NCBI GenBank assembly: GCA_947441105.1
Contig: CANESN010000004.1
Span: forward strand, 1-20,884
Source of the DNA: Micrococcales bacterium
GTDB lineage: Bacteria > Actinomycetota > Actinomycetes > Actinomycetales > Microbacteriaceae
Length of the DNA stretch: 20,884 nt
Direction of reading: 5' to 3'
Shown in pieces: positions 7,484 through 15,809 of the stretch; positions within the stretch are counted from its first letter, which is position 1, and the number at the start of each line of letters is the position of its first letter. Below the pieces are notes generated by a model. It was not told the DNA's origin. It ran no database searches and saw nothing but the letters and a program-made list of their open reading frames with translations. The position numbers were made by a program, and so were the translations under genes.

Positions 7484-8395
7484 GTGAAGACACGTTCGAG
7501 CCACTCCACCGGTTTGCTGCTGGGCGTAAGCGCATATCTGATCTGGGGATCATTCCCGCTGATTATTACCGCAACTGACTTTGCCAACCCGCTCGAGGTA
7601 GTGGTTTGGCGAGTGGTTTTTGGATTCTTGTTCGCAGCCGTGGTGCTCACGGTAATCCGCGGTTGGGGAAAGATTGTCGAGCTTCTGAAATCTCCCAAGA
7701 AACTCAAGTGGCTGGCAGTCGCCTCAATTTTTATCTTCATCAACTGGGAGACCTACGTGGTTGCGGTGGCAACCGGAAACACAATTGAGTCCTCGCTTGG
7801 CTACTTCATAAACCCACTGATCACGATCTTGTTCGCAGTGGTGTTTTTAGGAGAGCGCCTAAGAACTCCGCAGTGGATCGCGCTTGCGATTGGCTTGGTT
7901 GCGGTTGCGGTATTGACCTTGGACTATGGCCGACCGCCTTGGATTGCATTGATCTTGGCTTTCAGTTTTGCAATTTACTCGCTATCGAAAAACAAGGTTG
8001 GCGGCAAGATTCAAGCCACTCAGTCCTTCGCTCTGGAGTCTTTGCTGGTCATTCCAATTGCCCTTGCCCAGCTGGCGTTCGTTGCATCCAGTGAGCACAT
8101 CACGCTTTTGGATTCTCCGAGCAACGCATTTGTGCTGATCGGCTTTGGAATCCTCACCGCGGTGCCGCTGATCCTGTTTGGTGCCGCAGCCTCCAGGATT
8201 CCACTGTCCACAATTGGCTTTATCCAATACATGACTCCGGTGCTGCAATTTCTAACCGCCTTCTTTATTTTGGGCGAGCCAATGCCCGCGGTTCGTTGGG
8301 TTGGCTTTGGTTTGGTTTGGCTTTCACTGGTGGTGCTCACCTTCGACGCGATCCGAAACAAGCGCCGTGCGATGCCTGTAATTGACCAGGGCTAG
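7484..8395 (+). CDS. rarD: EamA-family permease, RarD type
   Basis: A drug/metabolite-transporter superfamily membrane protein of 303 residues with about ten hydrophobic segments. The opening GLLLGVSAYLIWGSFPLI, the LEVVVWRVVFGF stretch, the NWETYVVAVATGNTIESSLGYFINPL stretch and late segment SRIPLSTIGFIQYMTPVLQF are typical of the RarD subfamily, whose substrate is not established. It starts with GTG. No Shine-Dalgarno is seen, but TAGGCT (7472-7477) ends 6 nt before the start, so a leaderless transcript is possible. ACCCC (7467-7471) and GGGGT (7481-7485) could also form a hairpin over the start codon. Confidence 0.88.
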   Translation: MKTRSSHSTGLLLGVSAYLIWGSFPLIITATDFANPLEVVVWRVVFGFLFAAVVLTVIRGWGKIVELLKSPKKLKWLAVASIFIFINWETYVVAVATGNTIESSLGYFINPLITILFAVVFLGERLRTPQWIALAIGLVAVAVLTLDYGRPPWIALILAFSFAIYSLSKNKVGGKIQATQSFALESLLVIPIALAQLAFVASSEHITLLDSPSNAFVLIGFGILTAVPLILFGAAASRIPLSTIGFIQYMTPVLQFLTAFFILGEPMPAVRWVGFGLVWLSLVVLTFDAIRNKRRAMPVIDQG

Positions 8396-8645
8396 CTGAA
8401 ACCTAATTGTTACCCACTGCTCACTTGGCGGAACATTCAACCAATTTCGAAGACTGACTTGTTACTTTGCTTCTGATTCAGAAGGAAAATGAGCACTAAT
8501 CTACGGAATTCGATTAGTTAGTGCTCGCGGGCTCGTCTTTTCCGTAGCTTTTGCTACTCGATATCGGGCAATTTCAGTATGCTTTTGCCTAGCAGTGTGA
8601 GCGTTTGCCCACACTTGCCCTCTAATTGCTATTCAAGGAGCAAGA
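8396..8645 (+). promoter_or_regulatory. Long leader / upstream region of the binding-protein gene with several inverted repeats
   Basis: 250 bases without a gene. In order: TACTTTGCT (8463-8471), also found twice in front of livH; CTTCTG-ATT-CAGAAG (8470-8484); GAGCACTAA (8491-8499) paired with TTAGTGCTC (8518-8526), with a nested CTAATC/GATTAG; GTAGC-TTTT-GCTAC (8544-8557); and AGTGTG (8594-8599) with CACACT (8610-8615), which also encloses an inner GC/GC pair. AAGGAG at 8635-8640 is the ribosome site. I could not place a convincing promoter, and the region matches no riboswitch class I recognise. Confidence 0.5.
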
Positions 8646-9977
8646 ATGACTGAAATCAACATCAAGTCACGCTTGGCCCTCAAGACCGCTTCGGTACTAG
8701 GTGTATTTGCACTTAGCGCAGCGGCTTTGGCGGGTTGTGCGGCGACTACCACTGAGACTGAAGCCACCGAGTCGGAGACTAGCGCAGCTGCTACCACCAC
8801 TCCTGGCGGTTGTGAGCTTGGCCCAGAGCAGGAAGGCGACCTAACTCTAAAGCTAGGAACCGCTCTACCGCTTACCGGTAACCTAGCATTCCTAGGACCA
8901 CCTGAAGAGGCTGGTGTTGCACTAGCTATCAAGGACATCAACGAGGCCGGCAAGGGCATCACCATCGAGGCCACCTTGGGTGACTCTGGTGACACCGACA
9001 ACAAGGCATACGACACCGAGATCCCACGTCTGCTAAACGCAGGTGTTGAGGCTGTTGTCGGTGCTGCATCGTCCGGTACCTCTCTACAGTTCATCGACCG
9101 TTTGGTTGCAGAGTGTGTGATTCAGTTCTCCCCTGCAAACACTTCGGCTGCACTAACCACCTACGAGGACAAGGGTCTGTACTTCCGTACCGCTCCATCT
9201 GACGTCCTTCAGGGTGAGGTGCTAGGTAACCTAATCGCAGAAGACGGACACCAGAAGATCTCGATGATCGTTCTGAACGACTCCTACGGAACCGGTCTAG
9301 CTGAGTTCGTAACCGCAGCATTCACTGCTGCTGGTGGCGAGGTTCTAGCTGCACCTACCTACAACACTGGTGACACCAACTTCAGCAGCCAGATTGCAGA
9401 AGCACTTGCTGGTGGACCAGACGCTATCGTTCTGATCACCTTCGACGAGGTTCGTACCATCGTTCCTGAGCTAGTAGCTCAGTTCCCTGGTAACAAGCTT
9501 TACTTCGTTGACGGTAACCTAACCAACTACTCCCCTGAGAAGGACGGCTTCCCAGCCGGTACCCTCGAGGGCGCTAAGGGTACCTACCCAGGTGTAAACG
9601 AGTCCAAGATTGGTGACTTCATCAAGCGCATGGACGAGAACTGGCAGGCAGAGGGCAACGCTCCTCTAGAGCTAAACGCCTACGGTCCTGAGTCCTACGA
9701 CGCAGTTGTTCTTCTAGCTCTTGCAGCTCTTGAGGCACGTAGCACCGAAGGTGCAAACATGTCCGTGAAGCTACAGGAAGTTTCCGGTGGATCCGGCAAC
9801 GGCCAGAAGTGTACCTCGTTCGCCGAGTGTGCTGACATCATCAACGCCGGCGGAACCGCCGACTACGATGGCCCATCGGGCAACGTTACCTTCAACGAGT
9901 TGGGTGACCCAACCGACGGTAACATCCTGATTCAGCAGTTCGACGGAAACAACGTTCCAGTCACCATCCGTGGCTAG
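8646..9977 (+). CDS. Branched-chain amino acid-type ABC transporter substrate-binding lipoprotein (LivK-like)
   Basis: 443 residues. A lipoprotein signal peptide (charged start, hydrophobic 12-30) ends in the lipobox LAGC, making Cys31 the lipidated residue. A Thr/Ser/Ala/Glu-rich linker (32-53) follows, then a periplasmic-binding-protein type 1 fold: LKLGTALPLTGNLAFLGPPEEAGVALAIKDIN, VVGAASSGTSLQFID, ISMIVLNDSYGTGLAEF. The protein sits on the outer face of the membrane and would deliver ligand to the permease pair encoded by livH and livM. The ligand could be a branched-chain amino acid, but HAAT-family members also bind amides, urea and other amino acids. AAGGAG lies 5 nt before the ATG. 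CTA is the dominant leucine codon, as in groES, hinting at high expression. The gene is convergent with its permease genes. Confidence 0.93.
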   Translation: MTEINIKSRLALKTASVLGVFALSAAALAGCAATTTETEATESETSAAATTTPGGCELGPEQEGDLTLKLGTALPLTGNLAFLGPPEEAGVALAIKDINEAGKGITIEATLGDSGDTDNKAYDTEIPRLLNAGVEAVVGAASSGTSLQFIDRLVAECVIQFSPANTSAALTTYEDKGLYFRTAPSDVLQGEVLGNLIAEDGHQKISMIVLNDSYGTGLAEFVTAAFTAAGGEVLAAPTYNTGDTNFSSQIAEALAGGPDAIVLITFDEVRTIVPELVAQFPGNKLYFVDGNLTNYSPEKDGFPAGTLEGAKGTYPGVNESKIGDFIKRMDENWQAEGNAPLELNAYGPESYDAVVLLALAALEARSTEGANMSVKLQEVSGGSGNGQKCTSFAECADIINAGGTADYDGPSGNVTFNELGDPTDGNILIQQFDGNNVPVTIRG

Positions 9978-9991
9978 TAACTAGTTACCAA

Positions 9992-10026
9992 AAAGAACCC
10001 CCCGGCCATTGGCCGGGGGGTTCTTT
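9992..10026. terminator. Bidirectional Rho-independent terminator between the two liv units
   Basis: A perfect 16-bp inverted repeat, 9992-10007 with 10011-10026, encloses a 3-base loop (ATT) and has a GC-rich core of six C and six G. On the plus strand it is followed by GTTTTAG; on the minus strand the right-hand side reads into TTCTTTTTGG. It lies 14 nt after the binding-protein stop and 9 nt after the small minus-strand gene, so it can end both transcripts. Confidence 0.95.
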
Positions 10027-10035
10027 GTTTTAGTT

Positions 10036-10185
10036 CTATTTCTTGCGGGTGGAGAAGTCCAAGACAGCGCCTAAAGAAATGCCAACCGCTAAAGACATTG
10101 CGACATTATTGATGGCAACACCAACAGCGACACCGACGCCAGCGCCAACGGCCAGCCAGAGACCAGGAGAAGGCCTATTAGGCAC
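10036..10185 (-). CDS. Small glycine-rich membrane peptide (hypothetical)
   Basis: About 49 residues from a GTG at 10185, or 62 from an ATG at 10224. The GTG start overlaps the livF stop by 8 bases and has a weak GGA upstream; the ATG start overlaps livF by 47 bases with no ribosome site. I prefer the GTG. After PNRPSPGLW comes one long hydrophobic stretch with Gly every few residues (LAVGAGVGVAVGVAINNVAM and SLAVGISLGAVL), resembling a glycine zipper, and a basic end DFSTRKK. It would span the membrane once or form a hairpin. It is the last gene of the livHMGF unit, immediately before the shared terminator. I know of no function; a link to the transporter is only positional. Confidence 0.6.
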   Translation of the reverse strand: MPNRPSPGLWLAVGAGVGVAVGVAINNVAMSLAVGISLGAVLDFSTRKK

Positions 10186-10897
10186 CCAGGGTTCCGAGGT
10201 AGAGGCCAATGACCTGTGGGTCATTTAGAAGCTCACGGCCGGTTCCTACGACTGCATCCTTGCCCTGATCCAATACATAGGCACGGTCAGCGATCTGCAG
10301 GCAGCGGCGGGCGTTCTGCTCAACCATGATGCAGGTCACGCCAGCCTTGTTGATTTCGGAGACGCGAAGGAATGCCTCGTCTTGGCGGACAGGAGACAAA
10401 CCTGCGGAAGGCTCATCAAGCAAAAGAACAGCAGGGTTCATCATCAGTGCGCGACCCATGGCAACCATCTGGCGCTCACCACCTGAAAGCGAACCAGCAC
10501 GCTGCTTTAGACGCTTACCAAGCTCCTCAAAAATCGAAACTACGAACTCCAAGCGCTCGTTGTATTTCGAAGGCTCCTGGAAGATGCCCATCTGCAGGTT
10601 CTCTTCAATGGTTAGGGAGGGGAAGACGTTGTTGCTCTGCGGGATAAAGCCCACGCCCTTTGAAACCAGCTGGTTTGGCTTGAGACCGGTGATGTTCTCA
10701 CCGTTTAGGGTGATCGATCCCTCACGAACCTTAACCAGACCAAAGATTGCCTTCAGCAGGGTGGACTTACCGGCACCGTTAGGACCGATGATTCCGATTA
10801 GCTCACCCTTATCGGCATAGAGGTTGGTGCTGTTGAGGATGTTTACACCCGGTAGGTAACCGGCTACTAGATCTTTAACTTCTACAACGCGAGTCAT
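10178..10897 (-). CDS. livF: ABC transporter ATP-binding protein, LivF type
   Basis: 239 residues, one of two cytoplasmic ATPases of the HAAT transporter. Walker A GPNGAGKST (38-46), Q-loop Gln87 in GVGFIPQSNNVFPSLTIEEN, signature LSGGERQ (137-143), Walker B LLLDEPSAGLSP (158-169) and a late VEQNARRCLQIADRAYVL stretch all match LivF. The ATG directly abuts the livG stop. The gene overlaps the start of the small glycine-rich peptide gene. Confidence 0.95.
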   Translation of the reverse strand: MTRVVEVKDLVAGYLPGVNILNSTNLYADKGELIGIIGPNGAGKSTLLKAIFGLVKVREGSITLNGENITGLKPNQLVSKGVGFIPQSNNVFPSLTIEENLQMGIFQEPSKYNERLEFVVSIFEELGKRLKQRAGSLSGGERQMVAMGRALMMNPAVLLLDEPSAGLSPVRQDEAFLRVSEINKAGVTCIMVEQNARRCLQIADRAYVLDQGKDAVVGTGRELLNDPQVIGLYLGTLGA

Positions 10898-11788
10898 TTA
10901 CTTGCCTTCCTCGCTGATGACTTTGATGCGACCGGTAACGACACCGAGGTCGGTATCCTGGTGGGCACCGAGGTAGGCATCGATAACTGCCTGTTCCTTC
11001 ATAACGGTGTCTGGAGCACCTTCTGCCACGACCTTACCTTCGGCCATTACGATCACCCAGTCGGCGATGTGGCGAACCATGTGCATATCGTGCTCAACGA
11101 AGAGCACGGTCATACCCTCCTTTTTGAGGTTTAGCACGTGCTCAAGAAGTGACTGAGTCAAAGCAGGGTTCACACCTGCCATTGGCTCATCCAACATAAC
11201 CAGCACCGGATCGGTCATTAGGGCACGAGCCATTTCTAGAAGCTTGCGCTGACCACCGGATAGTGATGCTGCGAAGTCGTCCTTCTTGGCATCCAGCTTG
11301 AATCGTCTGAGCAGCTCCATGGCCTTGACCTCAAGCTCGTTATCTTGCTTGCGCCAAAGGAATGGGAATAGCGAGTTCAACAGCTTCTCACCGGTCTGGT
11401 TCTTAGCCCCGAGCTTCATGTTCTCAAGCACGGTCAATAGGCTCAGCGCTTTGGTGAGCTGGAAGGTTCTAACCTGACCCATCTTGGCGACCTTGAAAGA
11501 TGAAATGCCAGCCAACTGCTTGCCCTCAAAAGACCAAGCTCCAGTGTCAGGGTTGTCGAAACCGGTTAGCAGGTTGAACAGGGTGGTCTTACCGGCACCG
11601 TTAGGACCGATCAGTGCGGTGATTGCCCCGCGAGGAATCTCCAGGTGCTCGACATCTACCGCGGTTAGACCGCCGAAGCTTTTCTTCACACTGTCGATGA
11701 CCAGAATCGGGTCAACCTTCTTCACTCCTGGAGCTGCAACTCCGATGTGTAGTCCGGTTGACTTCTGGCTCTCTGAATTACTTGACAA
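10898..11788 (-). CDS. livG: ABC transporter ATP-binding protein, LivG type
   Basis: 296 residues, longer than LivG of enteric bacteria (about 255), with a polar 25-residue N-terminal extension and an extended C-terminal tail. Walker A GPNGAGKTT (61-69), the LivG-like VRTFQLTKALSLLTVLENM (106-124), signature LSGGQRK (176-182), Walker B LVMLDEPMAGVNP (196-208), and FVEHDMHMVRHIADWVIVM are visible. It starts with TTG at 11788, overlapping livM by 11 bases. GGGAG about 7 nt upstream supports this start. It forms the ATPase pair with LivF. Confidence 0.94.
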   Translation of the reverse strand: MSSNSESQKSTGLHIGVAAPGVKKVDPILVIDSVKKSFGGLTAVDVEHLEIPRGAITALIGPNGAGKTTLFNLLTGFDNPDTGAWSFEGKQLAGISSFKVAKMGQVRTFQLTKALSLLTVLENMKLGAKNQTGEKLLNSLFPFLWRKQDNELEVKAMELLRRFKLDAKKDDFAASLSGGQRKLLEMARALMTDPVLVMLDEPMAGVNPALTQSLLEHVLNLKKEGMTVLFVEHDMHMVRHIADWVIVMAEGKVVAEGAPDTVMKEQAVIDAYLGAHQDTDLGVVTGRIKVISEEGK

Positions 11789-12761
11789 AGGTCATCTCCC
11801 TCTTGTCTCCGAAAATACCCTGCGGACGGTAGATCACAATCAGCATCAAACCGATACCAACTAGCACGTAGCGCAAGGTGGCTGCCTGGATACCAGATAC
11901 CGGCAGGATGCCGGACTCTGCCAAGGCAGGCAAGATGTTGGTCAGGAAGGCCTGCAGCACCCAGAAGATGATCGAACCCAGAACCGGACCAAAGATTGTT
12001 GCAGCGCCTCCAAGAAGCAGTGCAGTCCAAAGGAAGAAGGTCAACGAAGTCACGTAGACACCAGGCGATACGTTGGTGCTGGTTGCCAGCACGATGCCAC
12101 CGAGGGCGCCGAAGATACCACCGATGATTAGCGCCTGCATCTTGTATGCAAAGACGTTCTTACCCAAAGCGCGAACCGCATCCTCATCCTCGCGAATGCC
12201 CTTTACCACGCGGCCCCAAGGGGAGCGCATCAGAGCCCAAAGCAACAAGGTTGCGACAGCGAGCACCGTTAGACCAAAGACCAGCATCCACAGGGTCTGC
12301 TCGTTGTAGGTCCAAGGACCCCAGCCGTAGTCTCCGGGTGGGAATGGGTTTGCGTCAGCAAAGCCGCCGGAGTTGTTGTAACCGAATAGGCCGTCGGCGC
12401 TACCGGTAACCGGCTCAAAAGCTGTGGTCAGGAACAAAAGACGCAGAATTTCAGCTGCCGCGATGGTCACGATGGCCAGGTAGTCACCGCGAAGTCGCAG
12501 GGTTGGAATACCCATGATGAGCGCGAACACCACAGAAGCGGCAACACCCATAATCATGCCGGCCCACCAAGGTAGTCCGAAGGTGAGCACGCTGATCGCG
12601 TATCCGTAAGCACCTACGGCCATAAAGCCCGCGATACCAAAGTTCAACAATCCGGCAAAACCGAAGTGCATAGCCAGACCCAGGGTTGCCAGAGCAAACG
12701 CCAAAATGGTTGGAGTTAGTAGGCCCGCGAGGGTGTTATTGAGAATTGATCCCCAGTCCAT
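11778..12761 (-). CDS. livM: ABC transporter permease, LivM type
   Basis: 327 residues with about eight to nine membrane segments. GLLNFGIAGFMAVGAYGYAI near the start and the cytoplasmic coupling stretch LMRSPWGRVVKGIREDEDAVRALGKN, followed by VFAYKMQALIIGG, are LivM hallmarks. The C-terminus ends IYRPQGIFGDKREMTFV. AGGAGGT lies just before the ATG in the 10-nt gap after livH. It pairs with LivH to form the translocation path. Confidence 0.94.
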   Translation of the reverse strand: MDWGSILNNTLAGLLTPTILAFALATLGLAMHFGFAGLLNFGIAGFMAVGAYGYAISVLTFGLPWWAGMIMGVAASVVFALIMGIPTLRLRGDYLAIVTIAAAEILRLLFLTTAFEPVTGSADGLFGYNNSGGFADANPFPPGDYGWGPWTYNEQTLWMLVFGLTVLAVATLLLWALMRSPWGRVVKGIREDEDAVRALGKNVFAYKMQALIIGGIFGALGGIVLATSTNVSPGVYVTSLTFFLWTALLLGGAATIFGPVLGSIIFWVLQAFLTNILPALAESGILPVSGIQAATLRYVLVGIGLMLIVIYRPQGIFGDKREMTFVK

Positions 12762-12771
12762 GGTCGACCTC

Positions 12772-14082
12772 CTAACCTATCCGCTGTTTTTTGCCGAGCA
12801 AACCTTGAGGTCTGAACAGCAAGATTCCGATGAGAACTACCAGTGCACCGACGTACTTGAGGTCGGCAGGGATAAACAGCGAGCTGGTTTCAACCAGGAT
12901 GCCAACCACTAGCGAACCGATTAGCGCTCCGAATGCGGTGCCCAATCCACCCAAGGTGACGGCTGCGAAAATCAATAGCAAAATCTGGGCACCCATGTCC
13001 CACTTGATTCCCGGGCGGAAGTAAGCCCAGAGCACTCCTGCAAGACCTGCGAGTGCTCCCGAGATGATCCAAACGGTGCGAATCACCTTGTCGACGTCAA
13101 TACCCGAGGCTGCAGCTAGATCTGGATTGTCGGAGATAGCTCGGGTCGCCTTACCGGTCTTAGTTTTAAGTAGCCACCAAGCAAATCCCATGATCACAAC
13201 AATCGAGATAGCCATGGAAACCAAGTCGGTCATCGAAAGCGCAACGGAACCAAATAGTGGAACCATGGTGGAGTCTGCACCAGGAAGCTGCTCAGTGCCA
13301 CCACCTACGAAGTACTGGAACAGGTAGCGAGCGGTCAGCGATAGACCAATGGACACAATCATCAGCTGAACCAGCGCAAGGCCGCGCTTTCTCAAAGGTT
13401 TCCAGAGCCCGGCGTCCAGCGCCCAGCCCATCGCACCGGAGAGCAATACTGCGGCTGGGATAGCCACCCACATTGGAAGCTGAAGTCCCGCGCCCAAAAC
13501 CAACGCTGCAACAGCACCGAAGGTAACCATTTCGGAGTGTGCAAAGTTTGAAAGACCGGTGGTGCCAAAGACCAGCGACAGACCAACTGCAGCAAGACCA
13601 AGCATTAGACCGAAGTTCAGGCCGTAGATCAAACGCGCAACGACCTGGTCAAACACAGATACGGTGACGCGAGTCCCCTCACCGATAAAGAAATTGGAAA
13701 CCAACGGGCTGGTCTTTCCAAGTACGACGTCTTTGGTTGCGCCACCCTCACCGGTAACTGCGATGCCCTCGGGCAGAGTCTCTTGGTCCAGAGTGACCTT
13801 GTAGGTATCGCCTTCGACTCCAGGAACACCGATGTACCACTTGCCATCAGCTCCGGTAACGGTTTCGGCGTTGTAGCCACCGCCCTCAACAATCATGCGG
13901 ACGCCACCAAGTGGCTCACCATCAAGCTTTACGTTTCCGGTAATTCCGCGCTCTAAATCTTCACCGACGCTGTCGGCGCTCGCAGGGGTTGCACCTAGGC
14001 CAAAACCCAGAACCATGGCGATAAGAAGCAGTAAAAGGGATGAGAGCAATCGCTTGGGATTGCTGGCAGAGAGGAATTGCAC
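12772..14082 (-). CDS. livH: ABC transporter permease, LivH type, with N-terminal signal peptide and extracytoplasmic beta domain
   Basis: 436 residues from the GTG at 14082, chosen because GGAGG sits 4 nt upstream and the product then begins with a clean signal peptide; the frame stays open further upstream to 14151. Residues 1-36 form an export signal (NPKRLL, hydrophobic core, ATPASA before Asp37). Residues about 46-125 (GITGNVKLDGEPLGGVRMIV, TGADGKWYIGVPG, YKVTLDQETLPEGIAV) read like a carboxypeptidase-regulatory or Ig-like beta sandwich outside the membrane. From about residue 140 a normal LivH permease follows (LIYGLNFGLMLGLAAVGLSL, GLSNFAHSEMVTFGA, late GTAFGALIGSLVVGILV, end FRPQGLLGKKQRIG). 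Plain LivH proteins are about 290-310 residues. It is the first gene of the minus-strand unit. Confidence 0.92.
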   Translation of the reverse strand: MQFLSASNPKRLLSSLLLLLIAMVLGFGLGATPASADSVGEDLERGITGNVKLDGEPLGGVRMIVEGGGYNAETVTGADGKWYIGVPGVEGDTYKVTLDQETLPEGIAVTGEGGATKDVVLGKTSPLVSNFFIGEGTRVTVSVFDQVVARLIYGLNFGLMLGLAAVGLSLVFGTTGLSNFAHSEMVTFGAVAALVLGAGLQLPMWVAIPAAVLLSGAMGWALDAGLWKPLRKRGLALVQLMIVSIGLSLTARYLFQYFVGGGTEQLPGADSTMVPLFGSVALSMTDLVSMAISIVVIMGFAWWLLKTKTGKATRAISDNPDLAAASGIDVDKVIRTVWIISGALAGLAGVLWAYFRPGIKWDMGAQILLLIFAAVTLGGLGTAFGALIGSLVVGILVETSSLFIPADLKYVGALVVLIGILLFRPQGLLGKKQRIG

Positions 14083-14086
14083 CTGT

Positions 14087-14091
14087 CCTCC
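14087..14091 (-). promoter_or_regulatory. Ribosome binding site deciding the livH start
   Basis: GGAGG on the minus strand, 4 nt before the GTG at 14082. No comparable site precedes the upstream alternative at 14151. Confidence 0.6.
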
Positions 14092-14105
14092 AAATCGTAA
14101 TGAGC

Positions 14106-14155
14106 TACTTTGCTCAGAAGCCCCGTTGGGGACTCTCAAAAACATTAGCAAAGTA
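14106..14155. repeat. Inverted repeat of a 9-base word upstream of livH
   Basis: TACTTTGCT (14106-14114) and its exact reverse complement AGCAAAGTA (14147-14155), 32 bases apart. A CCCC-GTT-GGGG hairpin (14121-14131) lies between them. The same word lies at 8463-8471 upstream of the binding-protein gene. It could be a regulator site or an mRNA stem in the livH leader. Confidence 0.5.
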
Positions 14156-14182
14156 AACCTAGCGGCATTCCGCTCAGGCCAT

Positions 14183-14206
14183 AAATCTTTGGTTTCAAAA
14201 AGATTT
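14183..14206. repeat. 8-bp dyad in the livH/guaB intergenic region
   Basis: AAATCTTT (14183-14190) and AAAGATTT (14199-14206) form a perfect inverted repeat with an 8-base spacer. It lies between the divergent livH and guaB genes and could be an operator for either. Confidence 0.4.
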
Positions 14207-14230
14207 CAATACCTTCGAAAATGCACCTTA

Positions 14231-14258
14231 TTTATAGGAGTGATTGCTTGGCTAGAAT
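14231..14258 (+). promoter_or_regulatory. Possible guaB promoter
   Basis: TTTATA (14231-14236), 16 bases, then TAGAAT (14253-14258), a 5/6 match to TATAAT. The transcription start would fall near 14265, leaving a leader of about 30 nt. The -35 match is only moderate. Confidence 0.4.
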
Positions 14259-14291
14259 TAGGAAACGAATCCACCACAAGTAGAGGATTGA

Positions 14292-15800
<1,509 letters not shown>

Positions 15801-15809
15801 GAGGCCCAG

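Noticed and set aside
8491..8526. GAGCACTAA/TTAGTGCTC dyad as a third CIRCE site
   Set aside because: The arms are not the CIRCE sequence (TTAGCACTC/GAGTGCTAA) and the spacer is 18 rather than 9 bases.
8491..8540. The same dyad as a terminator for the RarD gene
   Set aside because: It lies about 95 bases after the stop, its stem is AT-rich with a large loop, and no T-run follows directly.
8633..9094. 153-residue open frame on the minus strand opposite the binding-protein gene
   Set aside because: It is Ser/Ala/Val-rich with no recognisable motif, lies wholly antisense to a well-supported lipoprotein gene, and is explained by that gene's codon pattern.
8646..14082. Assignment of the ABC transporter as a urea (Urt) system
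   Set aside because: No urease genes are nearby and the five parts look like ordinary LivKHMGF. The N-terminal LivH domain alone does not justify it; the ligand is left open.
14083..14151. Upstream extension of LivH to a TTG at 14151
   Set aside because: Adds 23 polar residues before the signal peptide and has no ribosome site, while the GTG at 14082 has GGAGG and yields a clean signal peptide.
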